A DNA stretch of 9,944 nt from Halomonas sp. (GTDB lineage: Bacteria > Pseudomonadota > Gammaproteobacteria > Pseudomonadales > Oleiphilaceae): NCBI GenBank assembly GCA_007135745.1, contig SLIH01000120.1, forward strand, positions 1 through 9,944. Direction: 5' to 3'. How positions within the stretch are numbered: the first letter of the stretch is position 1; each line of letters opens with the position of its first letter. Made by a program: the position numbers and the translations under genes. This document shows, piece after piece, positions 1-7,179 of this stretch. The notes beneath the pieces were generated by a model. It saw only the letters and a list, made by a program, of their open reading frames with translations, did not search any database and was not told where the DNA came from.

Positions 1-92
1 ACAGCCATGTTGAACAGAAGGCGGGTGCCGGGCTGGATATGAGAGTGCCGGAGCGGGAAGACATCGTGGTCGTGCAGTTGAACGGACGGTAA
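1..92 (+). CDS. ftsL: Cell division protein FtsL, C-terminal end (partial)
   Basis: Only the last 29 codons are in the window; the frame is fixed by the TAA at 90-92, and the 5' part lies off the left edge. The visible peptide ends in LDMRVPEREDIVVVQLNGR, which resembles the conserved C-terminus of gammaproteobacterial FtsL, where a short motif follows the periplasmic coiled coil. FtsL is a small bitopic membrane protein. In the family it forms a complex with FtsB and FtsQ that recruits and activates FtsW and FtsI at the septum. A TGA at 93-95 follows in frame, giving tandem stops. Its place directly before ftsI is the standard dcw order and supports the call, since this tail alone is short. 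The transmembrane helix and coiled coil cannot be checked here. Confidence 0.85.
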   Translation, partial: SHVEQKAGAGLDMRVPEREDIVVVQLNGR

Positions 93-153
93 TGAGGAAG
101 GCGCCTTTTGAGGCTGGCGCAAACACTGAATCAGGACAGGATTGGGAACGCTC
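93..153 (+). other. ftsL-ftsI intergenic spacer with short inverted repeats
   Basis: This 61-nt gap is the longest non-coding stretch in the window. It contains a perfect 10-bp palindrome, AAGGCGCCTT, at 98-107. It also has a weak inverted repeat, GCGCC at 101-105 with GGCGC at 116-120, which competes with an inner GCCT/AGGC pair (103-106 with 111-114). No T-tract follows the stems, so it does not look like an intrinsic terminator. I see no -35/-10 pair with good spacing: TTGAGG at 108-113 has no TATAAT-like partner about 17 nt downstream. The 3' end carries the ftsI ribosome binding site. A regulatory role is possible but unsupported. Confidence 0.4.
144..147 (+). promoter_or_regulatory. Probable ftsI ribosome binding site (decides the start)
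   Basis: GGGA at 144-147 lies 6 nt before the ATG at 154, a normal spacing. The alternative TTG at 142 lies only 1 nt after the AGGACAGG stretch at 133-140, which is too close for a Shine-Dalgarno pairing. This favours the ATG. The match to the consensus is modest, so initiation may be only moderately efficient. Confidence 0.5.
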
Positions 154-1893
154 ATGGCGTCACAACAACAAAAAAAGGCCACGACCGGTAAAGGGGTTGC
201 CCCGGCCCGGAGTTGGCGCTACCTGACCGTCCTGGGGGGCGTTCTGGTAGTGGCTGTGGCGTTGTGTGTGCGTCTGGTAGAGCTACACGTGCTGGATCGC
301 GAGTTCCTCCGGTCACAGGGGGAGCAGCGAACCGTTCGTACCGAGCCAATCGATGCCAATCGGGGCGTTATAACGGATCGTCACGGTGACCCATTGGCTG
401 TCAGCACCCCGGTTCAGACCGTGTGGATGAATCCCCAGGAACTGAACCCTGAACACGAGAAACTCGGGGAGCTTGCGGATGTTCTCGGGCTGGATGTTGA
501 CAGGGTACGCAGCCGGCTCAGAAACCGTTCGGATCGCCAGTTTCTGTATCTGCGCCGCAAGGTGCAGCCCTCTCTTGCCAGTCGCGCGATTGAGTTGGGT
601 TTGCCTGGAGTCTACAGCCGTCGGGAATACCGCCGCTATTATCCGGCCGGTGAAGTGGCTGCCCATGTTGTGGGCCTTACCAATATTGATGAAGTAGGGC
701 AGGAGGGGCTGGAGCTTTCCTTCGATCACTGGCTCAGCGGTGAGGAAGGAAGGAAGCGGGTTCTGCGGGATAACCGGGGACGGACCATTCGCGACATCAG
801 CCTGATTCGCGATGCCCGTCCTGGCAATGATTTGCAGCTCAGCCTGGATCTGCGGCTGCAGTACCTTGCCTACCGGGAGCTTAAGGCGGTAGTTCAGGCG
901 CACAATGCCCGCGGTGGCACCCTGGTTATGTTGGATGCCACCAATGGCGAAGTGCTGGCCATGGTGAATCAGCCTTCATTCAACCCTAATGACCGGGGGC
1001 AGCGGAGCCCGGAATCTCTGCGCAATCGGGCAATTACGGATCTGTTTGAGCCCGGCTCCACCATCAAGCCTTTGACAGCAGCTGTTGCTCTGGAAAGTGG
1101 TGATTACACGCCGGAGAGTCGCATCAATACCAGTCCTGGTTTCATGCGCATGGGTGGATTCACCATTCGTGATAACCGGGATTATGGAGAGCTGGATCTG
1201 ACGGGAATTATTGCCCGCTCCAGCAACGTGGGAATCAGCAAGATTGCCAAGGACCTCACCGGCACGGCACTTCAGGATTTCTTTTATCGGGTTGGTTTTG
1301 GTCAGTCCACCGGCATTGGATTCCCGGGCGAGGCCGTGGGCGTTTTACCCGCTCATGCCACATGGCGTCCGGTGGAGGTGGCGGCTCTTTCCTATGGCTA
1401 TGGAATGAGCGTTAACGCATTGCAGTTGGCGCAGGCCTATATGGTTATTGCCAATGGTGGCATTCGTTATCCGGTGAGTCTCCTGAGTAGCGACAAAGCA
1501 CCCCGTGGAACCCGGGTCATGTCGGAGGACGTGGCAAAGCAGGTCAGGGATATGCTGCTTGCCGTCGTCGAGGACGGCACGGGTGGCCGCGCCCGTGCCG
1601 CACTCTATAACGTGGGGGGTAAGACGGGCACGGTTCATTTGGTGGGTGCCCGGGGTTATGAGCGGGACCAGTATAAGGCGCTTTTTGCCGGGATAGGGCC
1701 CGTTGAAGATCCAAGGATTGTAACTGTGGTGGCAGTCGATGCTCCAAGCAGCACGGAGTATTATGGGGGTGAGGTGGCCGCGCCAGTGTTCGGACGTGTC
1801 ATGTCGGATGCGCTCCGGCTGCTCAATGTCCGTCCGGATCTCGAACCGGAACTCGTTGATGATGCCGGCAGGGCATCGGGAGGCCAGGGCTGA
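154..1893 (+). CDS. ftsI: Penicillin-binding protein 3, septal peptidoglycan D,D-transpeptidase FtsI
   Basis: FtsI crosslinks new septal peptidoglycan in the periplasm and is the division-specific class B penicillin-binding protein, a target of beta-lactams. From the ATG it has 579 residues, close to the 588 of E. coli. The layout is a short basic cytoplasmic tail, one membrane anchor at about residues 23-42, a pedestal (PBP dimer) domain at about 55-215, and a transpeptidase domain from about 250 to 550. All three active-site motifs are visible: Ser302-Thr-Ile-Lys305 (catalytic Ser codon at 1057-1059), Ser356-Ser-Asn358, and Lys490-Thr-Gly492. The C-terminus is a short acidic, Gly-rich tail. 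In E. coli the C-terminus is trimmed by a protease; whether that happens here cannot be seen. A TTG at 142 would add four residues, but the ATG has the better ribosome binding site. The TGA stop overlaps the murE ATG by one base. Its partners FtsL and FtsW are encoded in the same cluster. Confidence 0.97.
   Translation: MASQQQKKATTGKGVAPARSWRYLTVLGGVLVVAVALCVRLVELHVLDREFLRSQGEQRTVRTEPIDANRGVITDRHGDPLAVSTPVQTVWMNPQELNPEHEKLGELADVLGLDVDRVRSRLRNRSDRQFLYLRRKVQPSLASRAIELGLPGVYSRREYRRYYPAGEVAAHVVGLTNIDEVGQEGLELSFDHWLSGEEGRKRVLRDNRGRTIRDISLIRDARPGNDLQLSLDLRLQYLAYRELKAVVQAHNARGGTLVMLDATNGEVLAMVNQPSFNPNDRGQRSPESLRNRAITDLFEPGSTIKPLTAAVALESGDYTPESRINTSPGFMRMGGFTIRDNRDYGELDLTGIIARSSNVGISKIAKDLTGTALQDFFYRVGFGQSTGIGFPGEAVGVLPAHATWRPVEVAALSYGYGMSVNALQLAQAYMVIANGGIRYPVSLLSSDKAPRGTRVMSEDVAKQVRDMLLAVVEDGTGGRARAALYNVGGKTGTVHLVGARGYERDQYKALFAGIGPVEDPRIVTVVAVDAPSSTEYYGGEVAAPVFGRVMSDALRLLNVRPDLEPELVDDAGRASGGQG
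1878..1883 (+). promoter_or_regulatory. murE ribosome binding site inside the end of ftsI
   Basis: GGGAGG at 1878-1883 lies 9 nt before the murE ATG at 1893. It sits within the last codons of ftsI, and the stop and start share a base (TGATG, 1891-1895). This arrangement suggests that ribosomes finishing ftsI reinitiate on murE. Confidence 0.7.
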
Positions 1894-3377
1894 TGGGTGC
1901 CTGGTTTGGTCTCAAATCATTGCTTCGTGATTGCGCCGATGTTCCTTCGGTGCTCGATGTCTGGCTTTATGGCTTGAATTCAGACAGCCGGTCTGTGCGA
2001 CCTGGTGATGCCTTTATCGCGCTCAGGGGAGGCGAAGGCGATGCCTGGCGCCATGTTCCCGAAGCCATAGAAAATGGGGCGGTGGCAGTACTGCTGGAAT
2101 CCGAGGCCGCTGAACGCTGTTTTGAGCATGATGGTGTTCTTGTCGTCCCGGTACCGGATCTGGCTGTGCATCAGGCGATCCTTGCAGACCGATTCTACGG
2201 TATGCCTTCGCAAAGCCTGGCCGTCATAGGCGTTACCGGAACCAATGGCAAGAGCTCAGTAACCGCCTTCCTCAGTCAGATGCTCGAGCAGGCCGGGATC
2301 CCAACCGCTGTAATCGGTACCCTCGGTTATGGCTTCGCTGGCAGCGTCGAGCCTGCCAGTCACACCACGCCCGACGTTGTCCGCCTCCATCGGTTGCTGG
2401 CTGACTATCGTGATCGCGGCGCCGGGGCAGTGGTCATGGAGGTCTCTTCCCATGGCCTGAGCCAGGGGCGGGTGCGACGGGTCAGTTTTCGCGGTGCGTT
2501 GTATACCAACCTCACTCAGGAGCATCTCGATTATCACGGAAGCATGGAAGAGTATGCAGGCGCCAAGGAACTGCTCTTTACCGAGTATTATCCGGACTTT
2601 GCCGTTATAAACCTGGATGATGCGTTCGGAGTCCGCCTTCTGGACAAGCTCGATGATTCAGTGGAACTGCTGCGCTATTCGGTCTCCGGTAAAGAGTGTG
2701 AGCTGTACGTGCTGGATTATCAGGCCGACCACGATGGCCTTGTTGCACGCGTTATGACGCCGGTGGGTGAGCTCAAGCTGCACACGGGGCTTCTGGGTCG
2801 TTTCAACCTGGAAAACCTTCTTGCGGCGCTGGGCGGCGCCGTGGCATTGGGCTCAACAGCTGAGCAACTGGAGGCTGTCGCACCCAAACTGCTGCCGCCC
2901 CCCGGTCGTTTGGAACAGTGGCTGGCCAAAGATGGGCGTCGCGTCGTCATTGATTACGCCCATACGGCGGACGCGCTGGAAACGGTTCTTCAGGCGCTGA
3001 GGCCTCACGTTAAAGGACAGCTCTGGTGCGTATTCGGCTGTGGTGGCAATCGTGATCGGGGCAAACGCCCTGTCATGGGCGCTGTAGCGGAGCGTCTTTC
3101 GGATGCTGTTGTGGTAACGGACGACAACCCGAGGGATGAAGATCCTGAAACGATTGTTGAAGAGATCCTGGCAGGCATGGATGAGCCCGAACGGGTCTGT
3201 GTAGAGCACGACCGGCGTAAGGCCATCGAGAAAGCGCTTGCTTCGGTTTCGCCTGATGACCTTGTTCTGGTGGCGGGCAAAGGACATGAAACCACCCAGG
3301 AGCGTCGGGGCGAGAAGATTCCCTGCAGTGATGTAGAAATGGTAAAGGACTTGCTGGACGGCGGAGGTGCATCATGA
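1893..3377 (+). CDS. murE: UDP-MurNAc-L-Ala-D-Glu:meso-diaminopimelate ligase MurE
   Basis: MurE is the cytoplasmic, ATP-dependent ligase that adds the third amino acid to UDP-MurNAc-L-Ala-D-Glu. Its 494 residues match the usual length (495 in E. coli). The N-terminal domain binds the UDP-MurNAc part. The central domain has the ATP loop TGTNGKSS at 115-122 and the HTTPD segment at 157-161. Lys225, in the AKELLF context, is the likely carbamylated lysine that helps hold magnesium. In the C-terminal domain Asp411-Asn-Pro-Arg414 is the established signature for meso-diaminopimelate; lysine-adding enzymes lack this Arg. GKGHE follows at 462-466. The signature predicts DAP-type peptidoglycan, as expected for a Gram-negative. 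The gene overlaps ftsI by 1 nt and murF by 4 nt. Start, length and motifs agree, and nothing is missing. Confidence 0.97.
   Translation: MGAWFGLKSLLRDCADVPSVLDVWLYGLNSDSRSVRPGDAFIALRGGEGDAWRHVPEAIENGAVAVLLESEAAERCFEHDGVLVVPVPDLAVHQAILADRFYGMPSQSLAVIGVTGTNGKSSVTAFLSQMLEQAGIPTAVIGTLGYGFAGSVEPASHTTPDVVRLHRLLADYRDRGAGAVVMEVSSHGLSQGRVRRVSFRGALYTNLTQEHLDYHGSMEEYAGAKELLFTEYYPDFAVINLDDAFGVRLLDKLDDSVELLRYSVSGKECELYVLDYQADHDGLVARVMTPVGELKLHTGLLGRFNLENLLAALGGAVALGSTAEQLEAVAPKLLPPPGRLEQWLAKDGRRVVIDYAHTADALETVLQALRPHVKGQLWCVFGCGGNRDRGKRPVMGAVAERLSDAVVVTDDNPRDEDPETIVEEILAGMDEPERVCVEHDRRKAIEKALASVSPDDLVLVAGKGHETTQERRGEKIPCSDVEMVKDLLDGGGAS
3363..3367 (+). promoter_or_regulatory. murF ribosome binding site inside the end of murE
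   Basis: GGAGG at 3363-3367 is 6 nt before the ATG at 3374 and 9 nt before a second in-frame ATG at 3377. Both spacings work, so the first residue of MurF is uncertain by one codon. The first ATG overlaps the murE TGA (3375-3377) as ATGA, a typical coupling junction. Confidence 0.7.
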
Positions 3378-4735
3378 TGCGCTCTTGGTCACTCGCAGAG
3401 ATTACCCCTGTCATGAATGCCGCATTGCAGGATGGCGACCTGTTTTTCACTCAGGTGTCGACGGACACACGTACTCTCGAGCCCGGAGCGCTTTATGTCG
3501 CGCTGCGAGGCGAACGTTTTGACGGACATGACTTCATTGATGAAGCGGTGCGTCGTGGTGCCTGCGCAGTCGTTGCTGATCGTGCCGTGGACACCATTGT
3601 TCCGGTTATCCGGGTCGAGGACACGCTGCGTGCGTTGGGCCAGCTCGGGGCCATGAACCGAGGCGCCTTCCGCCGGCCCCTGGTGGCTGTTACGGGAAGC
3701 TGTGGCAAAACCACCACCAAAGAGATGCTCTTGGCAGTACTGGGGCTTGAGGGGAATACCCTGGCGACCCGGGGCAATCTCAATAATGCCATTGGCGCAC
3801 CTCTGACCCTCCTTCGGTTGGCGCCTAATCACGACTTCGCCGTGATTGAGCTGGGTGCCAGCGCTGAAGGCGACATCGCCTGGACAGGCAGCCTGACTCG
3901 CCCGGATGTGGGGATTATCACCAACGCCAGCGAAGCCCACCTGACCGGCTTTGGTAGTCTTGAGCAGGTGGTTCGTGCCAAGGGCGAGATGATTGACAGC
4001 GTGGGTGTCGACGGAACGGTGGTCCTCAACCGTGATGATGTTGCTTTCCCTCAGTGGTACGAGCGCGCCGGAGACAGGAAAGTGGTAAACGTTTCCGCCC
4101 AGGGCAATGAGGCGGCCGATCTCTACGCCACGGATATTGCAGAAGACTCCGATGGTGTGCATTTCCGCATGCATGCAGGCGAGGAAGTCCACGAAATACG
4201 CATCCCTCTTGCAGGGCGACACAATGTCGCCAATGCGTTGCTTGTGGCTGCCGCGGTCCGTGCGCTCTCAATCAATACCGAGACTCTGGTTCGTGGCCTG
4301 GCCCAGGTGCCCGCAGTCAGCGGACGGCTGGAGAAAATCATGCTCGGTGGTGGCCTGACGCTGCTCGACGACAGCTACAACGCCAATCCTGCCTCCATGG
4401 GCGCGGCGCTGGATGCCCTTGCTGCCACGGAGGGGGCCCGTTACGCCCTGCTTGGAGATATGGCCGAGCTGGGTGAGGTTTCTGCTCAACATCATCGCCG
4501 TATCGGAGCGTTGGCGGCCTCGCTTCAGCTCGATGGGCTGGGGGCGACCGGAGACTACGCCGATGAGTATGTGCGTGGTTTCGGTGAAGGGGCCTGGAGC
4601 GCAAAAGATAAAGACAGTCTCGTGGAGAACTTCCTGTCCCGGTATTCGGCGCCGGCCACGGTACTGGTCAAAGGTTCGCGCAGCACCGGCATGGATCGTG
4701 TCGTCGCGTCGCTGAAACAGAGGATGGACAGCTAA
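3374..4735 (+). CDS. murF: UDP-MurNAc-tripeptide:D-alanyl-D-alanine ligase MurF
   Basis: MurF completes the cytoplasmic precursor by joining the D-Ala-D-Ala dipeptide to UDP-MurNAc-tripeptide using ATP. The product is 453 residues, against 452 in E. coli. The N-terminal domain, with [16 protein letters not shown] at 31-46, is the family's UDP-MurNAc-peptide binding part. The central domain carries the ATP loop [11 protein letters not shown] at 107-117, [15 protein letters not shown] at 133-147, and the EAHLTGFGS segment at 187-195. The C-terminal domain has DDSYNANP at 332-339 and KGSRSTGM at 433-440, both typical of MurF and not of MurC, MurD or MurE. Start codons at 3374 and 3377 are both possible. 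The gene overlaps murE by 4 nt and mraY by 1 nt. The D-Ala-D-Ala ligase that makes its substrate (ddl) usually lies just after murC in this cluster and would be beyond the right edge. Confidence 0.97.
   Translation: MMRSWSLAEITPVMNAALQDGDLFFTQVSTDTRTLEPGALYVALRGERFDGHDFIDEAVRRGACAVVADRAVDTIVPVIRVEDTLRALGQLGAMNRGAFRRPLVAVTGSCGKTTTKEMLLAVLGLEGNTLATRGNLNNAIGAPLTLLRLAPNHDFAVIELGASAEGDIAWTGSLTRPDVGIITNASEAHLTGFGSLEQVVRAKGEMIDSVGVDGTVVLNRDDVAFPQWYERAGDRKVVNVSAQGNEAADLYATDIAEDSDGVHFRMHAGEEVHEIRIPLAGRHNVANALLVAAAVRALSINTETLVRGLAQVPAVSGRLEKIMLGGGLTLLDDSYNANPASMGAALDALAATEGARYALLGDMAELGEVSAQHHRRIGALAASLQLDGLGATGDYADEYVRGFGEGAWSAKDKDSLVENFLSRYSAPATVLVKGSRSTGMDRVVASLKQRMDS
4719..4724 (+). promoter_or_regulatory. 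mraY ribosome binding site inside the end of murF
   Basis: AGAGGA at 4719-4724 is 10 nt before the mraY ATG at 4735. The murF stop and the mraY start share one base (TAATG, 4733-4737), which suggests coupled translation. Confidence 0.5.
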
Positions 4736-5820
4736 TGCTCTTTTGGCTCACCGAGTTTCTGTCGCAGTACATCAGCGGGTTCACCGCCTTCCAGTTCCTG
4801 ACAACGCGCGGGATCATGGGTGTACTGACGGCGCTCCTGATTTCGCTTTTTATTGGGCCCTGGATGATTCGCCGCCTGACCCGCTACCAGATTGGCCAGG
4901 CTGTACGCGATGATGGTCCGAGTTCGCACCTGAGCAAAGCCGGCACGCCCACCATGGGTGGGGCGCTCATTCTTGTTTCCATCGCCATAAGCACGCTGCT
5001 CTGGTCGGATCTGAGCAACCGCTATGTGTGGATTGCGGTGTCCGTAACGCTGCTTTTCGGTGCCATTGGCTGGGTTGATGATTTTCGCAAGGTGGTTGAG
5101 CGCGATCCCCGGGGGCTTCCCGCGAGGTGGAAGTATTTCTGGCAGTCGGTGATCGCCCTGGTGGCCTCCGTCCTCCTGTACGTGACCGCGACACTGCCCC
5201 AGGAAACCACGCTGATTGTTCCGTTTTTCAAGGATTTCGGATTGCTCCTTGGCCCCATCGGCTTCGTTCTTCTGAGTTATTTCGTGATTGTGGGCAGCAG
5301 CAACGCCGTCAACCTGACTGACGGGCTGGATGGATTGGCCATTATGCCCACCGTCATGGTGGGCGCCGCGCTGGGAGTTTTTGTCTACGCCTCCGGCCAC
5401 GCGGATTTCTCTGAGTACCTGAAGATTCCGCATCTGCCGGGCGTTGGAGAGCTCATTATCTTCTGTGGCGCGCTGGTAGGTGCTGGGCTCGGCTTTCTCT
5501 GGTTCAACACCTACCCGGCCCAGGTTTTCATGGGCGATGTGGGTGCGCTTGCATTGGGAGCGGCTCTGGGAATTGTTGCCGTTATAAGCCGCCAGGAGAT
5601 CGTGCTGTTCATCATGGGCGGCATCTTCGTGGCTGAAACCGTGTCGGTCATGCTGCAGGTGGCCTCCTATCGCCTTACGGGCAAGCGGATATTCCGCATG
5701 GCGCCACTGCACCACCATTTTGAACTCAAAGGATGGCCGGAACCGCGGGTCATCGTTCGGTTCTGGCTTATTACAGTCATTCTGGTCCTTGTTGGACTGG
5801 CCACTTTGAAATTTCGCTGA
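4735..5820 (+). CDS. mraY: Phospho-N-acetylmuramoyl-pentapeptide transferase MraY
   Basis: MraY is an integral inner-membrane enzyme. It moves phospho-MurNAc-pentapeptide from UDP onto undecaprenyl phosphate, giving lipid I, the first membrane step of peptidoglycan synthesis. The product has 361 residues (360 in E. coli) and many hydrophobic stretches, consistent with the ten helices known for the family. Signatures in order are [18 protein letters not shown] at 59-76, the Asp115-Asp116 pair in [19 protein letters not shown] at 190-202, Asp268 in FMGDVG, and the His triplet 326-328 in HHHFELKGW. The Asp residues and the His cluster are the conserved active-site residues of the family. The stop TGA at 5818 is followed at once by an in-frame TAA at 5821, so translation ends firmly before murD. 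Confidence 0.97.
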   Translation: MLFWLTEFLSQYISGFTAFQFLTTRGIMGVLTALLISLFIGPWMIRRLTRYQIGQAVRDDGPSSHLSKAGTPTMGGALILVSIAISTLLWSDLSNRYVWIAVSVTLLFGAIGWVDDFRKVVERDPRGLPARWKYFWQSVIALVASVLLYVTATLPQETTLIVPFFKDFGLLLGPIGFVLLSYFVIVGSSNAVNLTDGLDGLAIMPTVMVGAALGVFVYASGHADFSEYLKIPHLPGVGELIIFCGALVGAGLGFLWFNTYPAQVFMGDVGALALGAALGIVAVISRQEIVLFIMGGIFVAETVSVMLQVASYRLTGKRIFRMAPLHHHFELKGWPEPRVIVRFWLITVILVLVGLATLKFR

Positions 5821-5838
5821 TAACAGGCGTCTGTCGAT
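5821..5838 (+). other. mraY-murD spacer with tandem stop and weak ribosome binding site
   Basis: This 18-nt gap is the only place after ftsI where neighbouring genes do not overlap. It begins with a second in-frame stop (TAA, 5821-5823). The only Shine-Dalgarno-like bases are AGG at 5825-5827, 11 nt before the murD ATG, a weak match at long spacing. There is no room for a promoter within the gap itself; one inside the end of mraY cannot be excluded by eye. Confidence 0.5.
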
Positions 5839-7179
5839 ATGACACTGATTACATCGGATCGTCGCACACTGATCGTCGGACTGGGGAGCACCGGGCTCTC
5901 CTGTGTCCGTCATTGTCGTGCGCTCGGCCGGGACGTCGCGGTGGTCGACAGTCGTGCGAATCCGCCAGGTGAAACCGCGCTTCGCCGTGAGTATCCCGAT
6001 GTTGCCCTGGAGAAAGGGCCCTTTGATTCGGCCTTTTTCTGCCGTTTCAATGAGTTGCTGGTAAGTCCCGGGGTGAGCCTCGAAGAGCCTGCGATTCAGG
6101 CTGCGGCCGAGGCGGGTGCGGAAATCAGTGGTGACATCAATCTGTTCCGGGAGGCGGCCCAGGCACCGGTTATTGCGATCACTGGCTCCAACGGCAAGAG
6201 CACCGTCACCACCCTGGTGGGCGAGATGGCCCGGGAAGCGGGTGTCCGTGTGGCGGTTGGCGGCAATCTCGGGACACCCGCGCTGGATCTTCTGGATGAC
6301 AGCGTGGAACTGTATGTGCTTGAGCTGTCCAGCTTCCAGTTGGAAACCACTGAGGATCTCCGGGCCGAGGTCGCTACCGTACTCAATGTCTCGGACGACC
6401 ACATGGATCGTTACCCCGATCGCATGAGTTACTTCCAGGCAAAGCACCGAATCTTTCAGGGGTGTCGCCATGCTGTCGTCAATCTTGATGATCCGCTCAG
6501 CCAGCCACTTCTCAGCGAGGGCATGAAGCCGCATTTCTTTGGTCTTAACCGCGTTGATCTGGACGTTTTCGGTAGCCGTCGGGATGACGAGGGGCTTTGG
6601 CTGACCTGGAGTCTGGACAACATTCTTAATGCCCGTGAACTGGGTGTTTATGGTGCACACAATATCGCCAACGTGCTTGCGGCGCTGGCACTGGGCCAGG
6701 CGGGCGGTCTGCCACTGCCCGCAATGCTGGATGCGGCACGGCGCTTTCGGGGACTGCCCCATCGCTGCCAGACGGTGCGTGAACACGACGGTGTGGTCTG
6801 GATTAACGACTCCAAAGGCACCAACGTGGGCGCCACTCGAGCGGCCATAGAAAGTCTGGCGCCGACTGAGGGTCAAATTATTCTCATCGCTGGCGGGGAT
6901 GCCAAGGGGGCCGATCTGACGCCTCTGCGGGATGCTGTTTCCCGCCATGTCCGTACAGTGCTCGCATTGGGCAAGGATGCGCGCCTGCTGAAGGCGGCGC
7001 TTGAGGACCTGGCGAAGGTATCGCTGGTGGCATCGCTGGAGGAGGCTGTCACGGAGGCGGCTGATACGGCACAGAGAGGGGATCTGGTTCTGCTTTCCCC
7101 CGCCTGCTCAAGTCTTGACATGTTCAGCAGCTACGAGGAGCGCGGTGACTGTTTTGCCCGCGCCGTGGAGGCATTATGA
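5839..7179 (+). CDS. murD: UDP-MurNAc-L-Ala:D-glutamate ligase MurD
   Basis: MurD is the cytoplasmic, ATP-dependent ligase that adds D-glutamate to UDP-MurNAc-L-Ala, the second peptide step. The product has 446 residues; the E. coli enzyme is a little shorter. The N-terminal Rossmann-like domain opens with LIVGLGSTGLS at 11-21, the loop that holds the uracil of the nucleotide substrate. The central domain has the ATP loop TGSNGKST at 115-122, LELSSFQLE at 161-169, and Lys202 in the AKHRIF context, the likely carbamylated lysine. The C-terminal domain has NDSKGTN at 323-329 and SPACSSLDMFSSYEERG at 420-436, typical of MurD. A Ser at residue 17 replaces the Leu seen in E. coli at this place. 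The ATG at 5839 gives a normal N-terminus, though its ribosome binding site is weak. The stop overlaps the ftsW start. Confidence 0.97.
   Translation: MTLITSDRRTLIVGLGSTGLSCVRHCRALGRDVAVVDSRANPPGETALRREYPDVALEKGPFDSAFFCRFNELLVSPGVSLEEPAIQAAAEAGAEISGDINLFREAAQAPVIAITGSNGKSTVTTLVGEMAREAGVRVAVGGNLGTPALDLLDDSVELYVLELSSFQLETTEDLRAEVATVLNVSDDHMDRYPDRMSYFQAKHRIFQGCRHAVVNLDDPLSQPLLSEGMKPHFFGLNRVDLDVFGSRRDDEGLWLTWSLDNILNARELGVYGAHNIANVLAALALGQAGGLPLPAMLDAARRFRGLPHRCQTVREHDGVVWINDSKGTNVGATRAAIESLAPTEGQIILIAGGDAKGADLTPLRDAVSRHVRTVLALGKDARLLKAALEDLAKVSLVASLEEAVTEAADTAQRGDLVLLSPACSSLDMFSSYEERGDCFARAVEAL
7167..7171 (+). promoter_or_regulatory. ftsW ribosome binding site inside the end of murD
   Basis: GGAGG at 7167-7171 is 4 nt before the ATG at 7176, slightly shorter than ideal. 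The start overlaps the murD TGA as ATGA (7176-7179), again suggesting translational coupling. Confidence 0.6.

Noticed and set aside
98..120. Possible intrinsic terminator between ftsL and ftsI
   Set aside because: The stem is short and ambiguous and no T-tract follows. A terminator here would also cut an essential operon.
108..136. Possible sigma-70 promoter before ftsI (TTGAGG at 108-113)
   Set aside because: No TATAAT-like hexamer lies at 16-18 nt spacing, and the cluster is usually read through from upstream promoters.
3389..4222. 277-codon minus-strand open frame opposite murF
   Set aside because: It is in codon register with murF, has no recognisable domain, and is explained by the rarity of TTA, CTA and TCA in the sense gene.
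2653..6312. Similar short stretches coding DDSVEL in murE (about 2653) and murD (about 6295)
   Set aside because: Only a few residues match and the surrounding sequence differs. They are too short to indicate a repeat or gene conversion.
7023..7030. GCTGGTGG, identical to the E. coli Chi site (also on the minus strand at 9804-9811)
   Set aside because: The octamer is expected by chance in GC-rich coding sequence, both copies lie within conserved coding motifs or codons, and Chi sequences differ among species.
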